This document shows, in pieces, positions 26,613-34,495 of a stretch of DNA of 64,000 bases. The DNA is from an uncultured Dermabacter sp. (GTDB lineage: Bacteria > Actinomycetota > Actinomycetes > Actinomycetales > Dermabacteraceae). Numbering within the stretch: position 1 is the stretch's first letter; every line of letters begins with the position of its first letter. A model generated the notes under the pieces. That model had not been told where the DNA came from, did not search any database, and saw nothing but the letters and a program-made list of their open reading frames with translations. A program made the translations under genes and the position numbers. The stretch spans positions 124,001-188,000 of the forward strand of contig CAMXWV010000003.1 of the NCBI GenBank assembly GCA_947252755.1, in the 5' to 3' direction.

Positions 26613-27860
26613 ATGACCGCAGCCTCGTTCACCCGCACCGCTCAGCTCGACGGATCCAAGGCCCGCGCCGGCGTGATCAGCACCCCGCACGGTGAGATCG
26701 CCACACCGGCGTTCATCCCAGTGGGCACAAAAGCCACCGTGAAAGCGGTGCTGCCGGAGTCCGTGGCCCAGCTCGGCGCGCAGGCGGTGCTCGCCAACGC
26801 CTACCACCTGTATCTGCAGCCAGGGCATGACCTAGTGGATGAGGCGGGCGGACTGAGCGCGTTCATGAACTGGCCCGGCCCCACGTACACCGACTCCGGC
26901 GGCTTCCAGGTGATGAGCCTGGGCGCCGGCTTCAAAAAAGTGCTCAGCGAGCAGTTCTCCGGAACGGACCGCGCCACCACCCCGAGCGGGCACGATCTGG
27001 ACGTGGCGATCGGCAAGGAGCGGCTGGCGCATGTGGACGATGACGGCGTGGACTTCCGATCCTTCATCGACGGATCCCAGCACCGCTTCACCCCCGAGGT
27101 GTCCATGCAGATCCAGCATGGCCTGGGTGCGGACATCATGTTCGCGTTCGACGAGCTCACCACCCTGATGAACTCTCGCCGCTACCAGGAGGAGGCACTG
27201 GAGCGGACCCGCCTGTGGGCGATCCGCTGCCTGCGCGAACATGCCCGGCTCACACAGGAGCGAGCAGACAAGCCGTACCAGCAGCTGTGGGGTGTGATCC
27301 AGGGAGCGCAGCATGAGGATCTGCGCCGCCGGGCTGCCCGCGATCTCGGCGCAATGGATGTGGACGGCTGGCAGTTCGACGGGTTCGGCATCGGCGGGGC
27401 TCTGGAGAAGGAGAACCTGGGCACGATCGTGGGCTGGGTGACCGATGAGCTGCCCGAGGACAAGCCGCGCCACCTGCTCGGCATCTCCGAGGTAGATGAC
27501 CTGTTCGTGGCGATCGCTGCGGGAGCGGACACATTCGACTGTGTGTCTCCGTCCCGGGTGGCTCGCAATTCCGCGGTGTACACCCGCACGGGACGGGTGA
27601 ACCTCACCGGCGCCCGCTACCGCCGCCAGTTCGCGCCGATCGATGAGGACTGCGACTGCTACACCTGCACCCACTACACGGCCGCCTACGTGCATCACCT
27701 GTTCCGCGCGAAGGAGATGCTCTCCTCCACGCTCTGCACAATCCACAATGAGCGGTTCGTGGTGCGCCTGGTGGATGAGATCCGCGAGTCGATCAGCACC
27801 GGCACGTTTGATGAGCTGCGTGCTGAACGCACAGGCCAGTATTACGGGCAGGCACGCTGA
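26613..27860 (+). CDS. tgt: tRNA-guanine (queuine) transglycosylase
   Basis: A 415-aa TIM-barrel enzyme that swaps guanine-34 of GUN-anticodon tRNAs for queuine or preQ1. Motifs are YTDSGGFQVMSLG (catalytic Asp region), GIGGALEKENLG, FDCVSPSRVARNSAVYT (nucleophilic Asp) and the zinc site CDCYTCTHYTAAYVHHL. The ATG at 26613 has GGGAGA 8 nt upstream. No queuosine-synthesis genes (queC, queD, queE, queF, queA, queG) are in view, so base salvage is possible. Diverges from the acyltransferase. Confidence 0.94.
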   Translation: MTAASFTRTAQLDGSKARAGVISTPHGEIATPAFIPVGTKATVKAVLPESVAQLGAQAVLANAYHLYLQPGHDLVDEAGGLSAFMNWPGPTYTDSGGFQVMSLGAGFKKVLSEQFSGTDRATTPSGHDLDVAIGKERLAHVDDDGVDFRSFIDGSQHRFTPEVSMQIQHGLGADIMFAFDELTTLMNSRRYQEEALERTRLWAIRCLREHARLTQERADKPYQQLWGVIQGAQHEDLRRRAARDLGAMDVDGWQFDGFGIGGALEKENLGTIVGWVTDELPEDKPRHLLGISEVDDLFVAIAAGADTFDCVSPSRVARNSAVYTRTGRVNLTGARYRRQFAPIDEDCDCYTCTHYTAAYVHHLFRAKEMLSSTLCTIHNERFVVRLVDEIRESISTGTFDELRAERTGQYYGQAR

Positions 27861-27933
27861 GCCGCGGGCGGACGCACTGAGCGAGGCGGTCGAGGCCGTG
27901 AGCGCTCGTGCACAGGCTGGGCAGACACCCGGC

Positions 27934-27947
27934 TGGGAGCGCTCCCA
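27934..27947. promoter_or_regulatory. LacI-family (CebR-like) operator upstream of beta-galactosidase
   Basis: TGGGAGCGCTCCCA is a perfect 14-bp palindrome. It is identical to the CebR operator I recall from Streptomyces and fits the LacI-family class with a central CG. It ends 18 bp before the -10 element, so it covers the -35 region and a bound repressor would block transcription of the beta-galactosidase gene. The repressor gene is not in this window. Confidence 0.8.
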
Positions 27948-27965
27948 TAACCGTCTGATCCACGC

Positions 27966-27971
27966 TACGAT
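27966..27971 (+). promoter_or_regulatory. candidate -10 element of the beta-galactosidase gene
   Basis: TACGAT, then 7 nt and the ATG at 27979, predicting a leaderless mRNA. The -35 region is occupied by the operator at 27934-27947. Confidence 0.6.
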
Positions 27972-27978
27972 CGGTGGT

Positions 27979-30951
27979 ATGGCCACCTCTTTCCACACCG
28001 GTTCCCGCCGGCTCGCCTCGCGCGCCTGGCTCCGCTCCGACGCTCCCCAGCTCTCCCTGGACGGCGAGTGGGACTTCCGCTACGCCGCTGACGGCACCGC
28101 CTTCGGGGAGCAGACCACCATCACCGTGCCCGGACTGTGGCAGCTGCAGGGCCACGGGGCACCGCAGTACACGAACTACATCTACCCGTTCCCGATCGAC
28201 CCGCCGCATGTGCCGGAGGAGAACCCCACCGGCCTCTATTCCCGCCAGCTTGAGGTGCCTGATCAGTGGAAAGACGCGCTCGCGGGCGGCGGCCGGATCC
28301 TGCTGCGCTTTGACGGCGTCGACTCCATGGCAGAGGTGCTGATCAACGGACAGCACGTAGGCAGCACTGCCGGATCACGCCTGATGCAGGAGTTCGACGT
28401 CACCGACCACCTCACCGCCGCGAAGTCCGCCACGCTGGAGGTGCTGGTTCGTCAGTGGAGCGTGAACTCTTATATCGAGGACCAGGACATGTTCTGGGCC
28501 TCCGGCATCTTCCGCTCCGTCACCCTGCTGCTGCGGCCCGCCGGCGGCATCCACGACCTCACCGCAATCACCGACTTCGAACCGGCAGACGGCACCGCCA
28601 CCCTCCGGGTCACAGCCGAGGCGATGCGCGAGCAGCACGGCGTGGTGATCCCCGGCGTGGAAGAGCACGCGGCCGTCCCGGCGCCGGCATTCCGCAGCGC
28701 GGTGCTGCGGATTCCCGAGCTCGGCATCGAGCAGGAGCTTCCCGAGGGGGAGCAGGTTTGCATCAACGTGGGCGCGGTGCAGCCCTGGAGTGCGGAGAGT
28801 CCGCGCCTGTATGACGCGACCGTCTCCACCGACTCGGAGACCGTGACGCTGCGGCTCGGCTTCCGCCGGATCGAACGCCGCGGCGAGCTGATGCTCATCA
28901 ACGGTGAGCGCGCTGTGATGCGCGGGGTGAACCGCCATGAAGTCGATGAGCGCATCGGCCGCACGCAGAGCCCTGAGAATGAGGACCGGGACATCGCGCT
29001 GATGAAAGCGCACAACATCAATGCTGTGCGTACCGCCCACTACCCCCCGCACCCGCGCTTCATCGAACGCTGTGATGAAGCGGGTCTCTATGTGGTGTGC
29101 GAAGGCGATTTCGAAGCGCACGGCTTCCACCTGGACCGCACCGAATCCGATCCGCGCGGCAAACAGCGCCGCCCCGCGGATGATCCTCGCTTCGAGCAGA
29201 CCCTGGTGGAGCGCACACAGCGGTTCCTGCATCGCGATAAGAACCACGCCTCGATCATCATGTGGTCGATCGGCAACGAATCCAGCACCGGTGTGTGCAC
29301 GGACGCGATGGGCGCCGCGGTGAGGGCCATGGATGACGGCCGCCTCTACGTGTACGAGCAGGACCATCTCAGCGAGCACGTGGACGTGTTCTCCCTGATG
29401 TACCCCGATCACCGCCGCACTGCCGCAATCGGCTCCCGCGATATCGATGATGACCTTGCCGACCTCATGGTGCGCCTGCTCGCCGGCATCGGCATCGACT
29501 CCACCATGGAGGAGGTGCGCGCCAGCCGCTCCTTCACCCTCCCATTCGTGTGGATCGAATACGCGCACGCCATGGGCAACGGCGCCGGGGCGCTGCGTGA
29601 GTACTGGGACCTGGTGTGGGAGCATCAGGCGCTGCACGGCGGCTTCATCTGGGAGTGGATCGACCACGCGATCCTCACCCGGGACGCTGACGGCAACCAG
29701 ATCCACGGCTATGGCGGAGACTTCGGGGAAGCCATCCATGACAGCAGCTTCGTGGCGGACGGGCTGATCTTCCCCGACCGCACGCCAAGCCCCGCACTGC
29801 TGGACATGAAACAGGTGTACTCCCCGATCGCGCTGCAGGTGGAGCGAGGGGGCGTGCGCGTGCACAACCAGCATGCTTTCCTCAGCACCGAGCCGTTCCA
29901 GTTCGACTTCTCAGTGGACGAGCAGCGCACCTGGCAGCCGCTGTCGGTGCCGGTGACGCCAGCGGGGCAGAGCGTGCACGTTGAGCTGCCGGATGCGGAC
30001 GTCACCACTGTGCGAGCACGGCTGCGCGAAGCGGACCCCGCGAACCCGGATGCCTGCCCGGCCGGGCACCTCATCTCGATCGTGGACCACGTGGACCTGC
30101 CGCCGGCTGCGCCGTTCAGCGGTCAGCACGCGCCCACTGCGGAGGATGAGGGCGGCTTCCGGCTCGGCAGCGCCCGCTTTGACCGCCGTGGAGCGCTCGC
30201 GGAGCTGGATGGCCGACGCGTTCTGCACTCCGGCGTGGACCTGTGGCGCGCCCCGATCGACAATGAACGCGACTTCACGTGGACGAAGTTCGAAACCCGC
30301 TGGAAGGCGATCAATCTGCACCTCGCGCAGCTGCGGCTCGTCGAGGCACAGATCAGCGACACCACGCTGACGCTGATGAAGCGACTGGGCCTGCCCGGCA
30401 CCGGCATCGGCGCGGACATTGCGGAGCGGTGGCGCTGCGCGGACGGTGAGCTGAGCGTGGAGGTGGATGTGGCGTTCGACGGCTGGCCCGAGGGTCTGCC
30501 CGTTCCCCGCATCGGCTACACGTTTGCCCTGGAGGGCGCGCCGCAGCGCGTGGAGTATCGCGGCTACGGCCCGTTCGAGCGCTATCCCGATACCGGGAAT
30601 GGAACCACGTTTGCGCAGTGGGATGCGTCGGCCGAGCAGATGCTCACCCCGTACGTGTTCCCGCAGGAGAACGGAAACCGACACGGTGTGCGCAACGCTC
30701 AGATCCACACCGAGCGCGGCCAGCTGGGACTGCGCGCGCCTGACGGGCTGGGCCTCGTGGTGCACCCGTTCAGCGCTGCGGAGCTTGACCGCCGCGCGCA
30801 CCATGGTGCGCTGCAGCCGGACGGGCTCACCTGGGTGACGCTTTCGGCGGCGCTGCAGGGGAGTGGATCCGCGGCGTGCGGGCCGGGGGTTCTGCCCCAG
30901 CATGAGCTGACTGCGCAGCCGCTGAGCTTCCGTTTCGCGCTGGTACCCTGA
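27979..30951 (+). CDS. lacZ: glycoside hydrolase family 2 beta-galactosidase
   Basis: A 990-aa LacZ-type enzyme. The sugar-binding domain begins at SLDGEWDFRY; the Ig-like domain, TIM barrel and C-terminal beta-galactosidase small-chain domain (from about residue 720) follow in the usual order. The acid/base glutamate is in IGNESST (E434) and the nucleophile in FIWEWID (E559). There is no signal peptide, so it acts on imported lactose or another beta-galactoside. ATG 27979 is fixed by TACGAT 7 nt before it; an upstream reading frame to 27643 is only overlap with tgt. Single-gene unit under the LacI-type operator; no transporter lies beside it. Confidence 0.94.
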   Translation: MATSFHTGSRRLASRAWLRSDAPQLSLDGEWDFRYAADGTAFGEQTTITVPGLWQLQGHGAPQYTNYIYPFPIDPPHVPEENPTGLYSRQLEVPDQWKDALAGGGRILLRFDGVDSMAEVLINGQHVGSTAGSRLMQEFDVTDHLTAAKSATLEVLVRQWSVNSYIEDQDMFWASGIFRSVTLLLRPAGGIHDLTAITDFEPADGTATLRVTAEAMREQHGVVIPGVEEHAAVPAPAFRSAVLRIPELGIEQELPEGEQVCINVGAVQPWSAESPRLYDATVSTDSETVTLRLGFRRIERRGELMLINGERAVMRGVNRHEVDERIGRTQSPENEDRDIALMKAHNINAVRTAHYPPHPRFIERCDEAGLYVVCEGDFEAHGFHLDRTESDPRGKQRRPADDPRFEQTLVERTQRFLHRDKNHASIIMWSIGNESSTGVCTDAMGAAVRAMDDGRLYVYEQDHLSEHVDVFSLMYPDHRRTAAIGSRDIDDDLADLMVRLLAGIGIDSTMEEVRASRSFTLPFVWIEYAHAMGNGAGALREYWDLVWEHQALHGGFIWEWIDHAILTRDADGNQIHGYGGDFGEAIHDSSFVADGLIFPDRTPSPALLDMKQVYSPIALQVERGGVRVHNQHAFLSTEPFQFDFSVDEQRTWQPLSVPVTPAGQSVHVELPDADVTTVRARLREADPANPDACPAGHLISIVDHVDLPPAAPFSGQHAPTAEDEGGFRLGSARFDRRGALAELDGRRVLHSGVDLWRAPIDNERDFTWTKFETRWKAINLHLAQLRLVEAQISDTTLTLMKRLGLPGTGIGADIAERWRCADGELSVEVDVAFDGWPEGLPVPRIGYTFALEGAPQRVEYRGYGPFERYPDTGNGTTFAQWDASAEQMLTPYVFPQENGNRHGVRNAQIHTERGQLGLRAPDGLGLVVHPFSAAELDRRAHHGALQPDGLTWVTLSAALQGSGSAACGPGVLPQHELTAQPLSFRFALVP
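30944..30949 (+). promoter_or_regulatory. candidate -10 element for jetA (mksF)
   Basis: TACCCT, whose last base is the first base of the lacZ stop codon, is followed by 7 nt and the jetA GTG at 30957. It gives jetA its own leaderless promoter despite the 5-bp intergenic gap. Confidence 0.45.
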
Positions 30952-30956
30952 GGGGC

Positions 30957-32441
30957 GTGAGCCTCCAGGATCCCGGGCTGCGGCCGCCCACCGCCGCTGA
31001 GCGCAAGCACGCCTATGAGCAGCTGCGCCGCCAGTCCACCTGGCGGCTGCTGAGCGGAACGAAAGCGCCGGCGGTGCTGGCGATCCTGCAGTCCGTGTTT
31101 CCCGCGGGAGACCGCCGTTTGGAGCGCAGCGAGCTGGTAGCTCGTGTCAATACCCACTTGAGCCTGCTGCACGAGGATGGGGAGCTGCGCACCACGGCCG
31201 CAGACTATGTGGACACCTGGGTGCGCGAGGGATACATGACCCGCCGCGACGATCCGCACTCGGTGGAGACCACGTTCGAGCCGAGCCCCGCCACGGTTGA
31301 GGCGATCCAGTTCATCGCATCCCTGCAGGAGCACCGCCCCACCACCACGGAATCCCGTCTCTCACTGGTGCTGCACCAGTTCGAACAGCTTGCCCAGGAG
31401 ACCGAAAGCGACCGTGACCGCCGACTGCGCGACTTGCAGGCGCAGCGGGAGCGGATCGAGAAGGAGATCCACGATCTCAGCCAGGGGGAGCTGATGCTGC
31501 CCGCTCCGGCCGCCTCCGTTGACCGATTGAAGGACATTCTGCAGATCGCCGACGAGCTCTCCGGTGACTTCCTCCAGTACCGGGAGGACCTGCGCGCCGT
31601 GGACCTGCATATCCGCGAGCAGATCCTCTCTCCGGACGGATCCCGGGGGGAGATCCTGGAACAGCTGTTGGCCGGGGATGACCTGCTCGGACAGTCCTCC
31701 GTGGGCCGCACGTTCACGGCATTCTTCCGCCTGCTCAATGACCCGCGGCAGAATGAGCAGGCGCAGGACGTGGTTGACCGGCTGCTGTCTCGGGACTTCG
31801 CCCGGCAGCTGACCCGCGCGGAGCGAGAACGCCTCGCCAACGTGTTCAGCGACCTGTATGAGCCGGCGCAGGAAGTGCTCGATGTGAAAACCGAGCTGTA
31901 TCGCTCGCTGGCCCGATTCGTGCGCTCACAGGATTTCCGTCAGCACCGGGTGCTGCTGGATCTGCTGCAGGAGGCGCAGGGTCTTGCGCTGGCGCAGAAG
32001 GATGAGGTGCCCATGCGCACCCCGTTCCCGCTGGAGCTGGACCTCACCCGGGTGCAGGTGACGAGCGTGGCGCAGCATGTGCTGAAGGACCCGTCAGATC
32101 CCGGTGTGCCGCCGGCGGCGGAGGTGCACGACGCGACCGCTCTTTCCGCGGATGTGCTCGATGACCTGGTGCGGACCCATGACATCGATATCGCCGGGCT
32201 CACCGCTGAGGTGAATCAGGCGATCGCGCAGCGTGGCCAAGCCACGATTGCAGGCCTGATCCGCGCCAGCGGCGCCCCCCAGGGGCTCGCCTCGGTGATC
32301 GGTCTGATGTTTCTTGCCACCCAGCACGCTGACCGGCGGGCGGGGGAGACCGAGCTCATCCGGTGGGAAGAGCCCGGCGGCACGCCGTACGCGGCGAAGA
32401 TCCCCGCGTTCTATTTTCTGAACGACCTGCCGCCCGCATGA
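30957..32441 (+). CDS. jetA: Wadjet/Mks condensin subunit JetA/MksF (DUF3375)
   Basis: A 494-aa DUF3375 protein, the kleisin-like subunit of SMC-like Wadjet/MksBEF complexes. Family landmarks are the N-terminal winged-helix region (STWRLLSGTKAPAVLAILQS, TAADYVDTWVREGYMTRR), ATVEAIQFIASLQEHRPTTTESRL, and a coiled-coil-rich centre with EREKEIHDL-like heptads. It bridges the JetC heads and recruits JetB. GTG start. In most genomes jetA, jetB, jetC and jetD form one operon; here jetB and jetC begin 1.27 kb downstream, beyond two opposing genes. GC and codon use look like those of its neighbours. Confidence 0.88.
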   Translation: MSLQDPGLRPPTAAERKHAYEQLRRQSTWRLLSGTKAPAVLAILQSVFPAGDRRLERSELVARVNTHLSLLHEDGELRTTAADYVDTWVREGYMTRRDDPHSVETTFEPSPATVEAIQFIASLQEHRPTTTESRLSLVLHQFEQLAQETESDRDRRLRDLQAQRERIEKEIHDLSQGELMLPAPAASVDRLKDILQIADELSGDFLQYREDLRAVDLHIREQILSPDGSRGEILEQLLAGDDLLGQSSVGRTFTAFFRLLNDPRQNEQAQDVVDRLLSRDFARQLTRAERERLANVFSDLYEPAQEVLDVKTELYRSLARFVRSQDFRQHRVLLDLLQEAQGLALAQKDEVPMRTPFPLELDLTRVQVTSVAQHVLKDPSDPGVPPAAEVHDATALSADVLDDLVRTHDIDIAGLTAEVNQAIAQRGQATIAGLIRASGAPQGLASVIGLMFLATQHADRRAGETELIRWEEPGGTPYAAKIPAFYFLNDLPPA

Positions 32442-32445
32442 GCCC

Positions 32446-32483
32446 GGCTGCGGCTCAGCGGACAGGCTGCAGCTCAGCGGGCA
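32446..32483. repeat. tandem 19-bp duplication at convergent gene ends
   Basis: Two adjacent 19-nt copies (32446-32464 and 32465-32483; 17 of 19 bases equal, each starting GGCTGC) lie between the jetA stop and the stop of the opposing membrane gene, which falls inside the second copy. No hairpin with a T-run is seen here. Confidence 0.6.
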
Positions 32484-32980
32484 GGAGGCTGCGGGAGCTT
32501 CCACGCCATGGCATTCAGCAGGGCTGCGATCGCCGGCGGCACCAGAAGAAACAGCGCTGCGGCGATGAGCATGCCGGTTGCCTCCGCCAGATTGTTTGCA
32601 ACCGTGGGGGCCAGCTCACTCGACACGCCCATTGTCGCCGCGAACGTGAGCCCGCCGAACAGCTGCAGCGCCAGCGCGATGCCGGCGAGCACGCGGATGC
32701 GTCCAGGACCGCGGATGATCAGCACAACGTCTAACACAACGGCGAGCAGACCGCCCAGGAACCCGGTAGCGAACAGCAGGACCATGGGGATAACAGCAGC
32801 CAGAACCAGATCCTCACTGGGGCTGGAGACCGAGCTGCGCACGATCAGACCCACGATTACAGGAATGAGGAACCTGCTGAGCAGCACGCTGATAAGCGCG
32901 GTTGCTGAGCCGATCAGCGCGATCAGAGCAAGGGTGCTCGTGGTCCGGAAGCGGTCCGGTGCGGGAGCTGCCGCGCTCAT
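32474..32980 (-). CDS. membrane protein of unknown function, paralogue 2 (4 TM)
   Basis: A 168-aa protein: a short hydrophilic N-terminus (MSAAAPAPDRFRTTSTLALI) and four membrane helices. It resembles the protein encoded just upstream on the same strand (both begin MSAxP...R-T-x-T-L-A-L-x-A-L-I and keep the same helix layout), so the pair probably arose by duplication. The start overlaps the upstream stop (ATGA). No family recognised. It lies antisense between jetA and jetB. Confidence 0.7.
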   Translation of the reverse strand: MSAAAPAPDRFRTTSTLALIALIGSATALISVLLSRFLIPVIVGLIVRSSVSSPSEDLVLAAVIPMVLLFATGFLGGLLAVVLDVVLIIRGPGRIRVLAGIALALQLFGGLTFAATMGVSSELAPTVANNLAEATGMLIAAALFLLVPPAIAALLNAMAWKLPQPPAR

Positions 32981-33546
32981 CGGAACACCAGGGTTGTCAG
33001 GGCCTGCCGCGCCGCAAAGTACGCCATCACCTGGCCCACCATGCTGCCGGTCTTCACGATGAGAATCGCGAGGGAGGTCAGCAGTGCGATCACCATGAAG
33101 GCTGACACGTCCGCGTTGACAGTCGCGGCGACCATGATGATCACCCGGTTGATGCCCCCGATGACGAAGCCGCCCGCAATGAACAGCAGTGAGATCAGCG
33201 CGCCGGTGCGGACCTTTCCGCGTGCTCGGACCATGAGGATGATGTCCAGAACGATCACAGCGAACGTTATCGCAATGGTCACCAGGTACACCACGTTGAT
33301 CACGGCCAGAACAGCCTGCTGCGCTGGGACGCTGGTGATGGTGAACTGGACAAGCAATGTGCATAAGAATCGCGCCAGCAGAGAGGTCAGCACAAGCGCA
33401 CTGAGGATCAGCGCCACCAGTGCAAGCGTGCGGGTGGTGCGCGCTGAACGGGAGTCGACCTGTCCGTTCGGAGCAGGCTGCGCTCCGAAGGAGCCGGACG
33501 GGTAGGCGGAGAATCCGGACGGGTCCGGATGGGGAGGGGCGCTCAT
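32977..33546 (-). CDS. membrane protein of unknown function, paralogue 1 (4 TM)
   Basis: A 189-aa protein with a Pro/Ser/Gly-rich cytosolic N-terminus of about 35 residues (MSAPPHPDPSGFSAYPSGSF) and four membrane helices; a basic loop (VRARGKVRTG) separates helices 2 and 3. It pairs with the following gene as a paralogue and shares its transcript. AAAGG sits 6 nt before the ATG. No family recognised. Both genes interrupt an otherwise conserved jetABC order, so they may be an insertion or a linked accessory function; the sequence does not decide. Confidence 0.7.
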   Translation of the reverse strand: MSAPPHPDPSGFSAYPSGSFGAQPAPNGQVDSRSARTTRTLALVALILSALVLTSLLARFLCTLLVQFTITSVPAQQAVLAVINVVYLVTIAITFAVIVLDIILMVRARGKVRTGALISLLFIAGGFVIGGINRVIIMVAATVNADVSAFMVIALLTSLAILIVKTGSMVGQVMAYFAARQALTTLVFR

Positions 33547-33563
33547 GGATGCCTTTCATCAAA

Positions 33564-33586
33564 AGCGGGCGAGTAGAGTGCCCGCT
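33564..33586 (-). promoter_or_regulatory. hairpin with T-run in the leader of the membrane-gene pair
   Basis: On the minus strand AGCGGGC and GCCCGCT form a 7-bp stem around a 9-nt loop, followed directly by TTTT and then the ribosome site of the gene starting at 33546. It looks like an attenuator or a small terminator. A -10-like TATGCT lies at 33588-33593, which would start transcription inside the hairpin, so an upstream promoter or a role as terminator of antisense RNA is also possible. Confidence 0.45.
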
Positions 33587-33630
33587 CAGCATACGGTGCT
33601 GCTGCCGCTGAGAGGGTATCCACAATGAGT

Positions 33631-33664
33631 CCAGACAGGCCTGAGGATTCCAGGCAGACCTGAG
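33631..33664. repeat. 15-bp direct repeats upstream of jetB
   Basis: CCAGACAGGCCTGAG (33631-33645) and CCAGGCAGACCTGAG (33650-33664) match at 13 of 15 positions with a period of 19 bp. They end 8 bp before the -10-like TAGGCT of jetB, the place for a tandem activator or repressor site. Confidence 0.55.
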
Positions 33665-33672
33665 CTGGCCGG

Positions 33673-33678
33673 TAGGCT
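33673..33678 (+). promoter_or_regulatory. candidate -10 element for jetBC
   Basis: TAGGCT gives a predicted transcription start near 33685 and a leader of about 28 nt with GGGAG before the jetB ATG. The -35 region lies within the second 15-bp direct repeat. Confidence 0.5.
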
Positions 33679-33712
33679 GGTGCGGAGGATCGGAGAGCAC
33701 ACGGGAGCGAGC

Positions 33713-34495
33713 ATGAGCGAACACGCAGATCTCAGCGCGGCCGCGCTTGCAGACTGGGACCTCGAGGACAATGAGGCCACCGAGAGCGCAGGCAGCAGCG
33801 GCGGCGCGCTCGTGGAGGATTCCCGGCGCGTGCTCGTTGCGCTCCTCCAGGGGCCTTACCTGGATGGCCGCAAAGACACTGCACGCTACGGGCAGCTGCT
33901 GCGGGACCGCACCGCGATTGAGAATCGGCTTGCGGACATGTTTCTTGAGCTCGTGATCGATGATGATGCTCAGGTGGCGTTCGTACGCCAGTCCGAGTCC
34001 GACCCGGATGCCCCGAAGCTGCTGCGCCGCCTGACCGGCCTCAACCGGCTGGACTCGGTGCTGTTGCTCATCCTCCGCCAGCACCTGCTCACCCAGGCAT
34101 CCCGCGGTCAGCGGGCCGTGGTCAACGATGCTGAGCTGGTCTCCAGCCTTGCCGCCTACCGCCGCACCGACTCCACAGATGAAGCGGGCTTCGCCAAGGA
34201 GATCCGAGCCTCCATCCACAAGCTGCAGCGGGCCGGCCTCCTGGAAGAGCAGGGTGATGCGTTCGAGGTATCCCCGGTGCTCAAGCTTATGATCACTCCG
34301 GATACCGCCCGGGAGTTCATCGACCTGTTCCGCGCCAGCACCGGCATGGATGTGGACGCCGTACGTCTGGATGCCGACAGCACTGAGGCGAGTGACAGCA
34401 CCGGGGCGACCGCCAGCACCGAGGCGACTGCCAGCACCGGGACGAGTGACAGCACCGGGGCGAGTGACAGCACTGAGGAGACCGAAACCCCGTGA
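33713..34495 (+). CDS. jetB: Wadjet/Mks subunit JetB/MksE (DUF4194)
   Basis: A 260-aa DUF4194 protein, the KITE-like winged-helix subunit that binds JetA in Wadjet/Mks complexes. The conserved core (about residues 35-205) includes ALLQGPYLDGRKDTARYGQLL, LELVIDDDAQVAFVRQ and FAKEIRASIHKLQRAGLLEE. It ends in a low-complexity tail of six hexapeptides (DSTEAS type), which is not part of the family. The ATG at 33713 has GGGAG 6 nt upstream. jetC starts in the stop codon (GTGATG), so the two are coupled. Confidence 0.87.
   Translation: MSEHADLSAAALADWDLEDNEATESAGSSGGALVEDSRRVLVALLQGPYLDGRKDTARYGQLLRDRTAIENRLADMFLELVIDDDAQVAFVRQSESDPDAPKLLRRLTGLNRLDSVLLLILRQHLLTQASRGQRAVVNDAELVSSLAAYRRTDSTDEAGFAKEIRASIHKLQRAGLLEEQGDAFEVSPVLKLMITPDTAREFIDLFRASTGMDVDAVRLDADSTEASDSTGATASTEATASTGTSDSTGASDSTEETETP
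34376..34483 (+). repeat. six 18-bp minisatellite units in the 3' end of jetB
   Basis: Six consecutive 18-nt units of the form GACAGCACCGGGGCGAGT, with 1-5 changes each, encode the hexapeptides DSTEAS, DSTGAT, ASTEAT, ASTGTS, DSTGAS and DSTEET. The unit is a multiple of three, so copy-number change would keep the frame and the jetC coupling. Confidence 0.85.
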
